Positions 1-6,281 of a stretch of DNA of 54,311 bases are shown piece by piece. Position numbers and translations under genes: made by a program. Positions within the stretch are counted from its first letter, which is position 1, and every line of letters starts with the position of its first letter. The notes beneath the pieces were generated by a model. It had not been told where the DNA came from. It did not search any database and was given only the letters and a program-made list of their open reading frames with translations. The stretch comes from a virus. The stretch spans positions 1 through 54,311 of IMG/VR virus record IMGVR_UViG_3300005253_000034, one strand, 5' to 3'.

Positions 1-121
1 CAGTCTCGGATTTCCCAGCCAGCGTCCTCGATTGCACAGGCGAGGCGATGGTAGGTGCGGGTCCCGCCGAAGCAGAGTAGGAAGCCCCCCGGCTTGGTGA
101 TTCGGAGCATTTCCTTGGCCC
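1..121. repeat. terminal direct repeat (left copy)
   Basis: The first 121 bases are identical to the last 121 bases (54191-54311). This is the usual mark of an assembly of a circular or circularly permuted molecule. The methyltransferase reading frame continues unbroken across the join, which supports circularity over a real short terminal repeat, although a physical terminal redundancy cannot be excluded. Confidence 0.95.
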
Positions 122-410
122 AGACCGTAAACCATTGCTGGAACTGAGGATTTCGGGAATAATCATAAGTTCCAGCATCAGCCCCATTACCCCAAGCCGC
201 ACCTTTTCGACCATCGGTTCGAGGCTTACGTTTCGTATCAGCTATTCGATGTTGTTGTAGATAGTCTTTCTTGAAGGTGTCCCAGTCCTTGCCCATAAAG
301 CCGAGGCCATAGGGCGGATCGGTTACGATGGCGGAGATGAAGTTGGATGGCCAAGACGAGACGACCTCAAGATTACCTCCGCAGAAGATAGTGTTTTTTG
401 ATGGCATCAT
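1..410 (-). CDS. beta-class DNA methyltransferase, N-terminal part (gene wraps through the window ends)
   Basis: This is the 5' part of the gene that continues at 54190 and ends at 52930, about 556 residues in all. ATG at 410 overlaps the stop of the preceding gene as ATGA, which fixes the start; a second ATG follows directly. The N-terminal segment contains the catalytic motif IV as DPPY at residues 31-34, inside the context IVTDPPYGLGFMGKDW. The SAM-binding motif DPFLGSGTTG lies far downstream in the other part. Motif IV before motif I is the order of the beta group of N4-cytosine/N6-adenine methyltransferases (PF01555). Codons 1-100 read without a stop from 410 to 111 and are in frame with the piece at 52930-54300. 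It is the first gene of a cassette with a Cys-rich protein and a radical-SAM protein. The target sequence is unknown. Confidence 0.93.
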   Translation of the reverse strand, partial: MMPSKNTIFCGGNLEVVSSWPSNFISAIVTDPPYGLGFMGKDWDTFKKDYLQQHRIADTKRKPRTDGRKGAAWGNGADAGTYDYSRNPQFQQWFTVWAKEMLRITKPGGFLLCFGGTRTYHRLACAIEDAGWEIRD

Positions 411-709
411 TGATTCATCCTTTCAGTTATTAGTTCGTAAAGGAGAGTGTCCGGGAACACGAGTGGGGTTAGCTTGAAAGTTAATCGGTCGTTGCCTCGG
501 CAGATGTAGTATTCGTCGGAATAAAAGTTCATCTCGATGGTGTCTCCAAACTCTACACGAGGATGTTCTGAGACATAGAAGAAGAAATAATTCTTGTCCT
601 CCCCAAGGAGTTTCACGACCACGACACGATGAATGTCGTTGTGGTTATAGCTTTCTATGACGATTCCTAATTGTTCCTTGGTGTCGGGATTCTGCTCTGC
701 TGTATTCAT
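407..709 (-). CDS. hypothetical protein, 100 residues
   Basis: No family is recognised. The protein is a soluble, mixed alpha/beta-looking sequence with a beta-rich middle (HRVVVVKLLG, then KNYFFFYVSEHPRVEF) and no signal peptide or membrane helix. It is the first gene after the promoter at 728-756. An AAAGGAACC site stands before the ATG, and its stop overlaps the start of the DNA methyltransferase as ATGA, so the two are probably translationally coupled. Its position suggests an accessory role to the methyltransferase cassette, but that is inference from location alone. Confidence 0.8.
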   Translation of the reverse strand: MNTAEQNPDTKEQLGIVIESYNHNDIHRVVVVKLLGEDKNYFFFYVSEHPRVEFGDTIEMNFYSDEYYICRGNDRLTFKLTPLVFPDTLLYELITERMNQ

Positions 710-727
710 TTGGTTCCTTTCAACAGT

Positions 728-756
728 ATTTTAACATACCCTGCGGGGGAAGTCAA
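728..756 (-). promoter_or_regulatory. sigma-70 promoter TTGACT-17-TAAAAT
   Basis: The -35 TTGACT lies at 756-751 and the -10 TAAAAT at 733-728 with a 17-base spacer, predicting a start about 12 bases before the ATG at 709. It sits inside the 3' end of the C5-methyltransferase relic. It would drive the methyltransferase/radical-SAM cassette across the assembly join. Confidence 0.7.
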
Positions 757-982
757 GTAGTTTTTCCATAATTGCTGAAATTACATTGTCGATTTCGGAG
801 AAACCAACACAAGTCGGGGATGGTTGTCTATTATATCGCATATTGCATTCGGTTTCATTATGGAGTAACCTTGAATCTCCGATTTTTTCTTGTCGTTCCG
901 ATGTGCTCGAAACTTGTTGGGAAGCTCTTTGTATTCCAAGTTCAAATCCTCCAATCCCGCTAAATAGCGAAAAATACTTCAT
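731..982 (-). pseudogene. N-terminal relic of a C5-cytosine DNA methyltransferase
   Basis: The 83-residue product starts with FSLFSGIGGFELGIQ, the motif I (SAM-binding FxGxGG) of Dcm-type 5-methylcytosine methyltransferases. After a spacer it continues with CVGFSEIDNVISAI, which matches motif II. It then stops. The catalytic PCQ loop (motif IV), ENV (motif VI) and the target-recognition domain are all absent, whereas the family is normally over 300 residues. The start keeps a good ribosome site (AAAGGATTAAAG before the ATG at 982), so the fragment may still be translated. The last codons coincide with the promoter at 728-756, so the gene appears to have been cut off there. A functional stand-alone peptide is possible but unlikely. 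Confidence 0.75.
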
Positions 983-1030
983 CTTTAATCCTTTCAGATG
1001 GTATAGGTGTTATAGTAGGAACCCCTCTTT

Positions 1031-1234
1031 TCAGTTTGTAAATTGAGGGATTACAACAAGAGCTATGAAAATCAGCAAAACCACCACAACGACAAAAATG
1101 TTCACAAGCAACGACCCTGAGTTTTCTTCCTTTATTGGCCAGCCACACCGAGGACACGGCTTAATTACTACCTTTTGTGCTGGCTCCCGATTCCGCTGAT
1201 GTTCGGCCAGCATTTGTTCAAAATTCAAATTCAT
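1031..1234 (-). CDS. small zinc-ribbon/membrane protein
   Basis: The 67 residues comprise an N-terminal helix (MNLNFEQMLAEH), a CxxC pair (KPCPRCGWP, residues 27-30) and a C-terminal hydrophobic stretch of about 20 residues (LLVNIFVVVVVLLIFIALVV) that should span the membrane. The start is set by AAGGAGACAAACCT before the ATG. The first twelve residues are nearly the same as those of the DUF669-like protein at 10532-11074, an otherwise unrelated protein. Function unknown. Confidence 0.75.
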   Translation of the reverse strand: MNLNFEQMLAEHQRNREPAQKVVIKPCPRCGWPIKEENSGSLLVNIFVVVVVLLIFIALVVIPQFTN

Positions 1235-1270
1235 AGGTTTGTCTCCTTATAAGTGTTGTAATCGTTACAA

Positions 1271-1456
1271 TCAGAATCCAGACCGCCAATATCCCAGACC
1301 GCCAGTTGCGGAGCATAGGGAGGGGTTTTGGCGGTGTGGACTGGCGTTTAAGAGTAAATAAACCAGACCGCCTTTATCTCTTTCATAGAGGTCTGCGGTC
1401 ACGATTGTAGGGATTATAAGGGTGTAGGTCGTAGTGGTTATAGGGATTATAATCAC
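1271..1456 (-). CDS. possible small protein downstream of the RepA-like gene
   Basis: A 61-codon frame opens with GTG overlapping the stop of the upstream gene as GTGA, and GGAG stands six bases before it. The first half is rich in Ile and Thr; the second half resembles no family. The frame also contains three copies of CCAGACCGCC (plus strand), so the stretch may instead be a regulatory region between the ATPase gene and the gene at 1234. Coding status is uncertain. Confidence 0.35.
   Translation of the reverse strand: MIIIPITTTTYTLIIPTIVTADLYERDKGGLVYLLLNASPHRQNPSLCSATGGLGYWRSGF
1278..1372. repeat. three direct copies of CCAGACCGCC
   Basis: The 10-mer occurs at 1278-1287, 1294-1303 and 1363-1372, the first two 16 bases apart. 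Related TTGGCGGTGTGG words lie at about 1328 and 1484. They could be binding sites for a regulator of the RepA-like gene or simply low-complexity drift. Confidence 0.5.
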
Positions 1457-2550
1457 GGAAGTCTCCATTCCCACCGCACAATATTGGCGGTGTGGTTTTT
1501 TACAGGAATACCGAGGATTCCTACTGACTTCTTGGCTCGTTCTAAGGTGCGTTGAGAGTAGCCAAGGTGCTTACCTTCCTCGAAAATGAGCTTAGAATCC
1601 ACACCGCCATCGGACAGGAAAGATTCGAGCCAGTCCCCGGCGTCGGTTTGTTTGCGAGGACGGCCTGATTTTTTTGGGCGAGGAGCCATTAGTTCATCGG
1701 CGGTTAGATGGACCGGTTCCTTTTCAAAGTTGCAGGATGGATAGAAAGATGTTCGATTCTTGAAGGTAACAGGAGTATTTACAAGACGATAAGCGAGACC
1801 TGAACATCGTGCCGCCATATTACCCTTGGCCCAGATCAGGTAGCGGCGATCTTCAGCGTCGGGGTCGTGGAGAACGTACCAGCACATACGGGCGGCATTT
1901 TGTTGACCAACAGAGCCGAGGATGCGTAAGGCTGCGGATGAGTCCTCTTTTTTATTGAAGTGGGTAATTCCAATTACGGTTAGGTGAAAGTCAGCGGCCA
2001 TCTCGCCGAGGGGTCGGAGGAAACTACGGACGGCTATATTGTCGTTAGAGTCGGCTTGTTTACCCGTCATAAAGCCGGTGTAGGGGTCTATGATTACGAG
2101 TAGAGGATTGGGACATTGTTTTATGACCGCAACGAGCATATCGAGGTCGCCTTCATTTTTAGAGAGATTCGTGACTCCAGTGATTCCGGTTTGACCTCCT
2201 TCTAAAGTAACTTTTATGGCCTTGAGGATACAGATTCTCTTGGTATCGGCTCCCATAGCTATTAGTCGAGGCATTATTATATTACCAGGGCTGTCCTCGG
2301 CAGAGAGGATAACCACGTCGCCGGGTTCTCGGGTTGTGCCGGGGGGGTCGTCTATAAAGGGCCGGCCTGTGGTGATTTGGGCAGCCATATAGAGGGTAAG
2401 GGTTGATTTACTGACTCCGCCGAGTCCTGCTATGATAGAAAGCATTCCGAGAGGGAAACGATTAGGCCAGAGCCAATCAACGTGCTCAAGCTCAACCTCG
2501 TGGCCCCAAACAAAAACAGGTTCTTTTTTAACTACTTTAATATTCCCCAT
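1453..2550 (-). CDS. RepA-like P-loop ATPase/helicase with C-terminal winged-helix region
   Basis: The 365-residue protein belongs to the RecA-fold AAA_25/RepA group of hexameric replication ATPases. The Walker A is GLGGVSKST at residues 42-50, with Ser in place of the usual third Gly, and the Walker B lies in LLVIIDPYTG. A GITHFNKK segment follows, as in RepA/KaiC-type enzymes. The C-terminal part after a GRPRK linker looks like a helix-turn-helix (DWLESFL to SQRTLERAKKSVGI), which would suit origin or primer-site binding. Such proteins act as replicative helicases or helicase loaders in phages and plasmids. The gene is alone behind a promoter and a leader hairpin (2562-2619), so its expression may be attenuated. 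The start codon itself lies in a CCCCTAATGGGG palindrome. Confidence 0.85.
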   Translation of the reverse strand: MGNIKVVKKEPVFVWGHEVELEHVDWLWPNRFPLGMLSIIAGLGGVSKSTLTLYMAAQITTGRPFIDDPPGTTREPGDVVILSAEDSPGNIIMPRLIAMGADTKRICILKAIKVTLEGGQTGITGVTNLSKNEGDLDMLVAVIKQCPNPLLVIIDPYTGFMTGKQADSNDNIAVRSFLRPLGEMAADFHLTVIGITHFNKKEDSSAALRILGSVGQQNAARMCWYVLHDPDAEDRRYLIWAKGNMAARCSGLAYRLVNTPVTFKNRTSFYPSCNFEKEPVHLTADELMAPRPKKSGRPRKQTDAGDWLESFLSDGGVDSKLIFEEGKHLGYSQRTLERAKKSVGILGIPVKNHTANIVRWEWRLP

Positions 2551-2561
2551 TAGGGGTTCCT

Positions 2562-2619
2562 AAAAAAAGTAGGGGATGGAAGCGGACACAACCATCCCCC
2601 GAATGGCCTGTGAGCCATT
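2562..2619 (-). terminator. leader hairpins with T-tract (possible attenuator) before the RepA-like gene
   Basis: On the minus strand a hairpin with the 6-bp stem AATGGC/GCCATT (2602-2619) is followed by an 8-bp stem GGGGATGG/CCATCCCC (2572-2599, 12-base loop), then TAC and seven T (2568-2562). This lies downstream of the promoter at 2674-2701 and upstream of the ATG at 2550, so it would stop transcripts before they reach the gene unless it is relieved. Confidence 0.6.
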
Positions 2620-2673
2620 TTGATATGTATGGTAAGAGTCCCTGTCCGCATATTCATCTTTCTCATATACTGC

Positions 2674-2701
2674 ATTATAGCAGATTGGAAGGATATGTCA
2701 A
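2674..2701 (-). promoter_or_regulatory. sigma-70 promoter TTGACA-16-TATAAT
   Basis: The -35 TTGACA lies at 2701-2696 and the -10 TATAAT at 2679-2674, with a 16-base spacer. Its -35 overlaps the last codons of the gene at 2698-3027. It should drive the RepA-like ATPase with a leader of about 115 bases. Confidence 0.8.
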
Positions 2702-3027
2702 GGGGTTTTTAATTGGTAGGCAGGACAATCCTCGCAAGTCCCATCCATATAACGAGTGCAGCTTCCTTTCTTTTTACATTCTTTTTTTGGCTTTCGGCAG
2801 CGGGGGCAGGGACGATATGTAAGGTCTCCATCGGATTCAATATCTCTAAACTCCTCTACCCCACTACCACCACAGTTTTCGCAGGGGAGGAGGGCGAGGG
2901 CTTCATCAAGTAATCTTGTTCTCTTGCAAAAATCACAAGGTACAACATTCTTGTCGTGAGGGCATTTAATCATTTCACGGACTTCCTTGATGAGTTGGCG
3001 GAGTTGGATGATTTGGTCTGGGGTCAT
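2698..3027 (-). CDS. Cys-rich zinc-finger protein, 109 residues
   Basis: The sequence carries several CxxC knuckles: CPHDKNVVPCDFC, PCENCGGSG (a DnaJ-like CxxCxGxG element), RPCPRC, and a C-terminal cluster CKKKGSCTRYMDGTCEDC. It is therefore likely to bind two or more zinc ions. The N-terminus is a predicted helix (QLRQLIKEVREMI). Its ATG overlaps the stop of the upstream zinc-finger gene as ATGA. No enzymatic motif is seen; nucleic-acid or protein binding is a guess. Confidence 0.8.
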   Translation of the reverse strand: MTPDQIIQLRQLIKEVREMIKCPHDKNVVPCDFCKRTRLLDEALALLPCENCGGSGVEEFRDIESDGDLTYRPCPRCRKPKKECKKKGSCTRYMDGTCEDCPAYQLKTP

Positions 3028-3332
3028 TTTGGTTCCTTTCGGAATTTAAGTTTCTCCTCCGGGAATGTTTTTTTGTTTTTATATTCCCCCAAGATGTCTT
3101 TATGGCATATTGGGCAATCGACGGCGGTTATAAAGCATAAGGAGCAATCTAAACAAAACCAATGCCATCTGTGAAAACATCGGAGCCTATTTTTCTTGAA
3201 CTGGAGACTCCCACAGTTGGGACACTTGTCAACTTTTTTAATTATTCGCTGAACAAGATTTTGGATTCTTGTCCCCGGGCCAAACAGATGTATATCCCCA
3301 GGTAAAAAATTAAATATCCAAGCTATTTTCAT
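3024..3332 (-). CDS. zinc-finger protein, 102 residues
   Basis: The central part has regularly spaced metal ligands: CPNCGSLQFKKNRLRC, then H-x2-HWFCLDCSLC and DCPICH, a pattern like a double zinc ribbon or RING-type cross-brace. The N-terminus is hydrophobic (IAWIFNFL) but short. It is the first gene behind the consensus promoter at 3360-3388 and is coupled by ATGA to the next zinc-finger gene. Function unknown. Confidence 0.8.
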   Translation of the reverse strand: MKIAWIFNFLPGDIHLFGPGTRIQNLVQRIIKKVDKCPNCGSLQFKKNRLRCFHRWHWFCLDCSLCFITAVDCPICHKDILGEYKNKKTFPEEKLKFRKEPK

Positions 3333-3359
3333 TTTGCGTCCCCTTCATTTAACAAGTGT

Positions 3360-3388
3360 ATTATAGCAAATTTGCATACCGGTGTCAA
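3360..3388 (-). promoter_or_regulatory. consensus sigma-70 promoter TTGACA-17-TATAAT
   Basis: This is a perfect match in both hexamers: -35 at 3388-3383 and -10 at 3365-3360, spacer 17. The predicted start lies about 20 bases before the ATG at 3332. It argues against an open frame that runs across it (3329-3553). Confidence 0.9.
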
Positions 3389-3428
3389 GGGAAATTTGGG
3401 GGAATTTGAAAATATTTTCGAGATTATT

Positions 3429-3562
3429 TTATCGGATGGAAACAGAACTCGGCATACCTTATCGGACTTTGTTGGCAACGGGATTCTGGACTGCGTGAAT
3501 TTTGGCTCGGAATCCAAAATGAGTTTTAACAGGTGAGGTCTTTCCACTAACATTATCGGACT
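3429..3562. repeat. TTATCGGACT words and ACTGCGTGAATTT (copy A)
   Basis: TTATCGGAT lies at 3429-3437, TTATCGGACT at 3459-3468 and 3553-3562, and ACTGCGTGAATTT at 3490-3502, all on the plus strand. The same two words occur in the same orientation at 6942-7022. Confidence 0.7.
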
Positions 3563-3623
3563 CGCCCGGGGGCCGATGGGGGGTCTCCCTCCGCAGGTTG
3601 TTGGCGGTGCAGGAGTTAGCGTT

Positions 3624-3680
3624 TGGACACTTAGTTATTCAGACTTTCCCTACTTGACTGGACACTTAGTTATTCAGACT
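3624..3680. repeat. 22-bp direct repeat, two copies
   Basis: The word beginning TGGACACTTAGTTATT and ending CAGACT is exactly repeated at 3624-3645 and 3659-3680, 35 bases apart. The second copy ends directly before a TATAAT. Confidence 0.9.
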
Positions 3681-3687
3681 ATATAAT
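3659..3687 (+). promoter_or_regulatory. possible plus-strand promoter TGGACA-17-TATAAT
   Basis: TGGACA at 3659-3664 (start of the second 22-bp repeat) stands 17 bases before TATAAT at 3682-3687. No plus-strand gene follows, so an RNA such as a replication primer or antisense transcript would be its only product. Confidence 0.35.
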
Positions 3688-3775
3688 CCGAGTCAAGTGG
3701 GAAATTGAGGATCGGCGGAGTCCTGACGTGCCCTGTGCTGGACGAAGTGATTAGGCTAAGTGCTATTGGTGGTTG

Positions 3776-3820
3776 GGTTTATGACCTTTTTAGTGATCTC
3801 GATGATTAGGTTTATGACCT
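3776..3820. repeat. 12-bp direct repeat GGTTTATGACCT
   Basis: Exact copies lie at 3776-3787 and 3809-3820, 33 bases apart. The second copy runs directly into a CTGCGGAGG motif. Confidence 0.8.
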
Positions 3821-3838
3821 GCGGAGGTAAATAGGGGA

Positions 3839-3879
3839 GGCCCTCATCTTGTTGGCTGGAGGTGGAGCCGATGAGGACC
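3839..3879. other. strong hairpin
   Basis: GGCCCTCATC (3839-3848) pairs with GATGAGGACC (3870-3879) with one mismatch. Inside, GGCT (3854-3857) pairs with AGCC (3866-3869). There is no T-tract, so it is not a simple terminator. Confidence 0.55.
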
Positions 3880-3940
3880 TCGGTGAAGTGAGTTATTTGA
3901 TTTTTCTTATTGGAAGGACTATAACCACGTCCCATTCATT

Positions 3941-4195
3941 CTACGGCTTATTTATTCTGTCTACAATAATCACCAATCGACCAATAGCAGTATCGTTTCC
4001 GTATTCTCCGTCAAAACCAGTTTGTAGCACCTCTCCATAATTGTCAAAGTCGGATACTATCTCTCTTGCTACATCCAGCAGATTATCCCGCTGCGTCTTT
4101 AGAGTAGTTATCAGTTGACAATCCTGCTCAATAGTCTGTAATAAATCGTTTTCCGTTTGCTTGATTATCCTCTTAATTCTCTGTTCCATTGTCAT
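3941..4195 (-). CDS. small coiled-coil protein, 84 residues
   Basis: The N-terminal 50 residues are helical with heptad-like spacing (MEQRIKRIIKQTENDLLQTI and on); the rest is acidic. No family is recognised. GGAGGATAATAG stands before the ATG at 4195. It is the last gene of the small-gene operon that starts at the promoter 6282-6310. Confidence 0.7.
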   Translation of the reverse strand: MTMEQRIKRIIKQTENDLLQTIEQDCQLITTLKTQRDNLLDVAREIVSDFDNYGEVLQTGFDGEYGNDTAIGRLVIIVDRINKP

Positions 4196-4198
4196 CTA

Positions 4199-4387
4199 TT
4201 ATCCTCCTACCACATCAAAAGGCTGGTACTTATACTCCGGGGTTTCTATTACGCCACCACCATCATCTTCATAATAGCACGTATCCCCGGCAACAAATTC
4301 CTGGCTGGTACAAACAAACACTCCGTCTTTGTTTCTCTCAAAGTATTGTTGAACCCAACCCGTTGTAATCTTCACAAAATTATCCAT
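4199..4387 (-). CDS. small hypothetical protein, 62 residues
   Basis: I prefer the ATG at 4387 because GGAGGATAACA stands correctly before it; an in-frame ATG 18 bases upstream lacks a site. The product is acidic and aromatic (CYYEDDGGGV, EYKYQPFDVV). No family is recognised. It is in the operon of very small genes. Confidence 0.65.
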   Translation of the reverse strand: MDNFVKITTGWVQQYFERNKDGVFVCTSQEFVAGDTCYYEDDGGGVIETPEYKYQPFDVVGG

Positions 4388-4397
4388 TGTTATCCTC

Positions 4398-4676
4398 CTA
4401 ACCATAAACTACATAACCACAATCTGGACATTCATATTGACAAGTCTCAATCTCATCGTGCCCGTTATATAACATCGCTTCACCACGAACCATAGGAATT
4501 TTACATTCCGGACAGTCCCCGCCACAAATACCAATGGTACAATTCTCTACTGATTCATAGGCCTCAAGTCCTTGTTCAATCCATTCCTTGAGGACAGATA
4601 TATCATCCGGCAAGACATTATCATTACCAACCGTCTGGTCGATATACTCCGCCAAATACTCAGCTAATGTTTTCAT
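4398..4676 (-). CDS. zinc-ribbon protein, 92 residues
   Basis: The N-terminal half is helical and acidic. The C-terminal half has CGGDCPECK and, 27 residues on, CQYECPDCG, the two knuckles of a zinc ribbon. CGGAGGATTAAA precedes the ATG. It may be a nucleic-acid-binding accessory protein; its place in a block of tiny early-type genes fits, but no function is shown. Confidence 0.75.
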   Translation of the reverse strand: MKTLAEYLAEYIDQTVGNDNVLPDDISVLKEWIEQGLEAYESVENCTIGICGGDCPECKIPMVRGEAMLYNGHDEIETCQYECPDCGYVVYG

Positions 4677-4688
4677 TTTAATCCTCCG

Positions 4689-4919
4689 TTAAACTAAAAG
4701 ATTTCTATACACTTCTACCGATCCAATCCAGTTAAATCTAACTCCGTCTCGCAAATCGTTAATAACGTGGTCGATTTGTTTTTGTTGGTTGTGAGGTAAA
4801 TCTTTTAACACTACGGCCAATGAAGATAGTAGTCTTTTGGTTTTTGCATTGTTGGACCGCTTGTCTTTTTTCGTGTTATAATTGGCTATTTGTTCAAAGT
4901 ATCTATCGTTAAAACTCAT
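4689..4919 (-). CDS. small basic protein, 76 residues
   Basis: I place the start at 4919 (MSFNDRYFEQ), preceded by AAAGGGAAAAA; an in-frame ATG at 4943 lies in a 14-base tandem repeat (CAGTTAAACTCATT on the plus strand, 4931-4956) and lacks a site. The product is Lys-rich and helical. No family is recognised. Confidence 0.6.
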   Translation of the reverse strand: MSFNDRYFEQIANYNTKKDKRSNNAKTKRLLSSLAVVLKDLPHNQQKQIDHVINDLRDGVRFNWIGSVEVYRNLLV

Positions 4920-5024
4920 TTTTTCCCTTTCAGTTAAACTCATTCAGTTAAACTCACAAGCTCAGGCCGTCTGGTAGTACCGGACCACTATGCCGGACAT
5001 TGCAAACGACCCTCGCTTTCAAGT

Positions 5025-5165
5025 TTAATGAGTTTCCCAAATTGGGAGTGATATTTCAATATTCCAGCCGCAGTTAGTTTTGTGTTTCCATCTTATATTA
5101 AGCTCAGTTAGCAGATGACAAACTCTTTCAAACTCTTTTTTGCTTCGTGCTACATATACCACCAT
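5025..5165 (-). CDS. 46-residue hypothetical protein
   Basis: ATG at 5165 is preceded by AGTGAGGATAAT. The product (MVVYVARSKKEFERVCHLLT, then a Trp-rich tail) has a beta-strand/helix/strand look with codon use like its neighbours. No family is recognised. The 80 bases between its stop and the next gene hold only a 12-codon frame and a short CCGG hairpin. Confidence 0.6.
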   Translation of the reverse strand: MVVYVARSKKEFERVCHLLTELNIRWKHKTNCGWNIEISLPIWETH

Positions 5166-5235
5166 ATTATCCTCACTTTCTGAAAATTTTAGGTCCTCAC
5201 GTCCGCTGTAAAGGCCAAACGTAAGACAATCAATA

Positions 5236-5547
5236 CTAAACTACTACTGTATCTTCGACAAAACAATCGGCATTTTCACCTGTTCCCTGTAATAGTCTGT
5301 CTCTGATTATTATGCTTAATCCTTTTTGTTTTGTGATTTCCAAGACTGCAAATCTAATCTCGCAATGCTGAAAATCGCCATCGTTGGTAATATGCAATAA
5401 TGCATCACGCAAACAATCTATTTGATGGCGAAATGGTTTCTCCTCATAATCACAATAAAGGTCAAATTTCTTAGTGCATATTGCACCAACAGGCCACCAA
5501 ATTGGTCCTTGTAATTCTCCATAAATCTTAATCTTAATCGTTTTCAT
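5236..5547 (-). CDS. hypothetical protein, 103 residues
   Basis: The protein is mixed alpha/beta, with a beta start (MKTIKIKIYG), a helix around residues 40-55 (IDCLRDALLHI) and a C-terminal beta segment. No family is recognised. Its ATG overlaps the stop of the 49-residue gene upstream as ATGA, with GAGGAGGAAAAACTT before it, so the two are coupled. Confidence 0.7.
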   Translation of the reverse strand: MKTIKIKIYGELQGPIWWPVGAICTKKFDLYCDYEEKPFRHQIDCLRDALLHITNDGDFQHCEIRFAVLEITKQKGLSIIIRDRLLQGTGENADCFVEDTVVV

Positions 5548-5693
5548 AAGTTTTTCCTCCTCGTAGATTCCGCTGCCAGATTTCGCTTAACCTGGGTAGC
5601 TATTTTCTTAGCATCTTTTAATCCGACCGAACACAACAGTTTATCCGATTCCGTCTTAGCCATATTCTCAACATTTTTCTTAGACAGTTTCAT
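5544..5693 (-). CDS. 49-residue basic protein
   Basis: This short gene is linked at both ends by ATGA overlaps, to the zinc-ribbon gene upstream (stop at 5690) and to the gene at 5547 downstream. The product (MKLSKKNVENMAKTESDKLL onward) is Lys-rich and helical with one Cys. No family is recognised. The double coupling makes it a real member of the operon. Confidence 0.7.
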   Translation of the reverse strand: MKLSKKNVENMAKTESDKLLCSVGLKDAKKIATQVKRNLAAESTRRKNL

Positions 5694-5908
5694 TCTTCCC
5701 CCTGCAGGCCGCAAGGTAACGCCACAGCCTCCCCGCTTATCGCAATCCCGTTTGGGGGAGGATCATCTACAATATATACGCCCATTCCACAATCTTTACA
5801 TTCGGAATCCCACCAATGGCGATATTTCCGACTAAAAGATTTCATTCTATGGCCTCGAAAATTACAACTTTCAAGTGCCTCTCGTCTTAATCGTTCTATT
5901 TTCTTCAC
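5690..5908 (-). CDS. zinc-binding protein, 72 residues
   Basis: It starts with GTG at 5908 behind GGAGGTAAAAA. The middle (C-x3-GH-x3-F, about 15 residues, then W-x3-CKDCGM) is the C...H...CxxC pattern of small zinc proteins that are common in phages and of unknown function. The C-terminus is Pro/Gly-rich. Confidence 0.7.
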   Translation of the reverse strand: MKKIERLRREALESCNFRGHRMKSFSRKYRHWWDSECKDCGMGVYIVDDPPPNGIAISGEAVALPCGLQGEE

Positions 5909-5919
5909 TTTTTACCTCC

Positions 5920-5997
5920 TCAACAAAGTGATATATAAGCCCAAAACGCCAAAAACGTAATCACTTGCCAGTTATCGTCAAATAATAATCGTCTCAT
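5920..5997 (-). CDS. 25-residue membrane-type peptide
   Basis: ATG at 5997 follows GGGGGATTAAAG. The product has an acidic start and a hydrophobic stretch (VITFLAFWAYISLC). Its stop (TGA) runs into the GGAGG used by the next gene. The frame is short, so support rests on its ribosome site and packing. Confidence 0.45.
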   Translation of the reverse strand: MRRLLFDDNWQVITFLAFWAYISLC

Positions 5998-6042
5998 CTT
6001 TAATCCCCCGACTTGTCTCTTAATAGCCAATACCAAGCAGAC

Positions 6043-6237
6043 TTAATAAGCACAACTATAAATAGTCGGTTGTGCTGTCACGTTGTAGATATAACTCCCG
6101 CAATGCACCAATAAAGCTTGTTTGCCATAAAACTGGTTTTTCATTCCCCGGATACTGCCGGTTGCAGAGAAGCTTGGGAACCTATCTATAGATAACCTTT
6201 TTCCGTCTTTAACTTTCAGATATTTTACTCGTGCCAT
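6043..6237 (-). CDS. hypothetical protein, 64 residues
   Basis: First gene of the small-gene operon, behind the promoter at 6282-6310. The ATG at 6237 is chosen because GGAGGTATTGAAA spaces it well; a TTG six bases earlier is too close to the site. The product is basic with a beta-rich C-terminus (QALLVHCGSYIYNVTAQ). No family is recognised. Confidence 0.7.
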   Translation of the reverse strand: MARVKYLKVKDGKRLSIDRFPSFSATGSIRGMKNQFYGKQALLVHCGSYIYNVTAQPTIYSCAY

Positions 6238-6281
6238 TTTCAATACCTCCGAAAAGTGAAAACCTCCGATTCTCTATGTAA

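Larger units (their letters stand above)
3389..3940. other. non-coding, repeat-rich region; candidate origin or control region
   Basis: No convincing gene is seen over about 550 bases. The region holds TTATCGGAC/T words (3429, 3459, 3553), ACTGCGTGAATTT (3490), a 22-base direct repeat (3624 and 3659), a 12-base direct repeat (3776 and 3809), two CTGCGGAGG motifs in opposite orientation (3588, 3819) and a strong hairpin (3839-3879). The first two words recur in the intergenic region at 6.94-7.02 kb. Such clustered direct repeats are typical of iteron origins or multi-operator control regions. No protein has been linked to it. Confidence 0.6.

Noticed and set aside
3329-3553. Minus-strand 74-codon frame upstream of the zinc-finger gene
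   Set aside because: A perfect consensus promoter (3360-3388) lies inside it, it has no ribosome site and its product looks random.
3849-4040. Plus-strand 63-codon frame
   Set aside because: It is antisense to the well-supported gene at 3941-4195 and contains the hairpin arm of the non-coding region; no ribosome site.
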